64,000 nucleotides of DNA from positions 2,012,722-2,076,721 of the forward strand of contig BCKQ01000001.1 of NCBI GenBank assembly GCA_001600695.1, read 5' to 3'. Positions 63,535 to 64,000 of the stretch are shown here, piece after piece. The stretch is from Ascoidea asiatica. Taxonomy: Eukaryota; Ascomycota; Saccharomycetes; Ascoideales; Ascoideaceae. The notes beneath the pieces were generated by a model. It worked only from the letters and a program-made list of their open reading frames with translations. It was not told the origin of the DNA and made no database searches. The translations under genes were made by a program, and so were the position numbers. How positions within the stretch are numbered: position 1 is the stretch's first letter; each line of letters starts with the position of its first letter.

Positions 63535-64000
63535 TTTTTTTTTTTTCTTTTCTTTTTTTTTTTTTTATAAATTTGATTTAAAAAGTAAATTAAAAAAAGC
63601 TATATATATATATATATATTGAAATTGCGAATCAAAAAAAGAATGAATTGAACGAAAGTAAAGTAAAATTATTATATATATTTTTCGGGAGGAAATTTTA
63701 AGAGGAAAATAAAAGAAAGTAAGAATATGAATGAGAATGTGAATGAGAATATGAATGAGAATATGAGTGAGAATATGAATTTAAGTCAAAATAATACTTA
63801 AGAGGAGTGAACTTCTCCACTGATGCTAAGTTGTATGTTCTATTGGATAAACCAAATGTTAGTGATAGAGTCGATAGTTTGGTAATTGAAGAAGAAGAAA
63901 AAAAAGAAGAGAATAAAAAATATAAAATAAAGATAAAATAAAGATTAAAGATTAAAGGTTTATTTTCGATTTTAATGAAGAAGTGAAGAAGTGAAATAGA
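63535..64000. promoter_or_regulatory. DAL1 upstream region (runs off the window)
   Basis: A T run lies at 63535-63563, next to the start codon. A TA run follows at 63601-63620. GAATGAGAATAT repeats occur at 63727-63780. GATAA words at 63846-63850 and 63932-63936 could serve GATA factors (Gln3/Gat1) that control allantoin genes in other yeasts, but such words are common in AT-rich DNA. Confidence 0.35.

Noticed and set aside
1-64000. CRISPR arrays, LTR retrotransposons, rRNA, additional tRNAs, spliceosomal snRNAs
   Set aside because: I looked for spaced identical repeats, LTR-like ends, B-box words and conserved U-snRNA starts on both strands and found only the one tRNA-Asn; a covariance-model scan would be decisive.

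Overview
This is a nuclear chromosomal segment of an AT-rich budding yeast (Saccharomycotina). The evidence is compact genes, strong A/T third-position bias (Leu TTA, Arg AGA), long AAT/AAC-encoded Asn runs, one short intron with a GTATGT donor and an ACTAAC-type branch site, one intron-less tRNA-Asn, and fungal-only gene families (TUP1, ATG32, PPZ, RSC1/2, GPI cell-wall proteins, Zn2Cys6 regulator). I cannot name the species. CTG codons are very rare and the ones I located all sit in disordered segments, which fits (but does not prove) a CUG-reassigned lineage. I saw no transposons, rRNA, CRISPR, viral or bacterial gene clusters.

Layout. 0-7 kb: a PABPN1-type RNA-binding protein (-), glucose-6-phosphate dehydrogenase ZWF1 (+) and bleomycin hydrolase LAP3 (-). 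8.7-14.3 kb: a 1,879-residue secreted, GPI-type, mucin/adhesin-like wall protein with Ile-rich SIPTI repeats. 14.8-20.8 kb, all on the minus strand: the spliced PRA1/YIP3 Rab-acceptor gene, a Cu-only superoxide dismutase with GPI signal, an ABHD13/Bem46-type hydrolase and calcipressin RCN1. 21.5-27.9 kb: an SDR dehydrogenase (+), a membrane RING-CH E3 candidate resembling MARCH5 (-), GPN3 (+) and TUP1 (-). 30-36 kb: an STF2-like hydrophilin (+), a Cys-rich metallothionein-like protein with a 5-residue repeat tail (-) and phosphatase PPZ (+). 37.9-48.7 kb, all plus: APJ1-type Hsp40, ATG32-like mitophagy receptor and RSC1/2. 48.8-55.3 kb: SUA5 (-), a Zn2Cys6 regulator (-) and mitochondrial YchF GTPase YLF2 (+). 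55.5-63.5 kb: tRNA-Asn(GTT), a Met-rich small GPI protein (-), a Sel1-repeat protein of Dsf2/Nif1 type (+) and allantoinase DAL1 (-).

The genes are mostly independent housekeeping or regulatory units rather than a pathway cluster. Loose themes are copper or thiol metal handling (Cu-only SOD, Cys-rich protein, Met-rich GPI protein), mitochondria (ATG32, YLF2, SUA5 with a presequence, possibly the RING-CH protein) and the cell wall (three GPI-type proteins).

A striking architectural feature is that almost every long upstream region contains a GC-richer island of about 0.2-0.9 kb. These islands carry CACGTG boxes, CGG half-sites and perfect palindromes, and each is separated from the start codon by a very AT-rich stretch. 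The 3' flanks are T-rich on the coding strand and generate spurious open frames.
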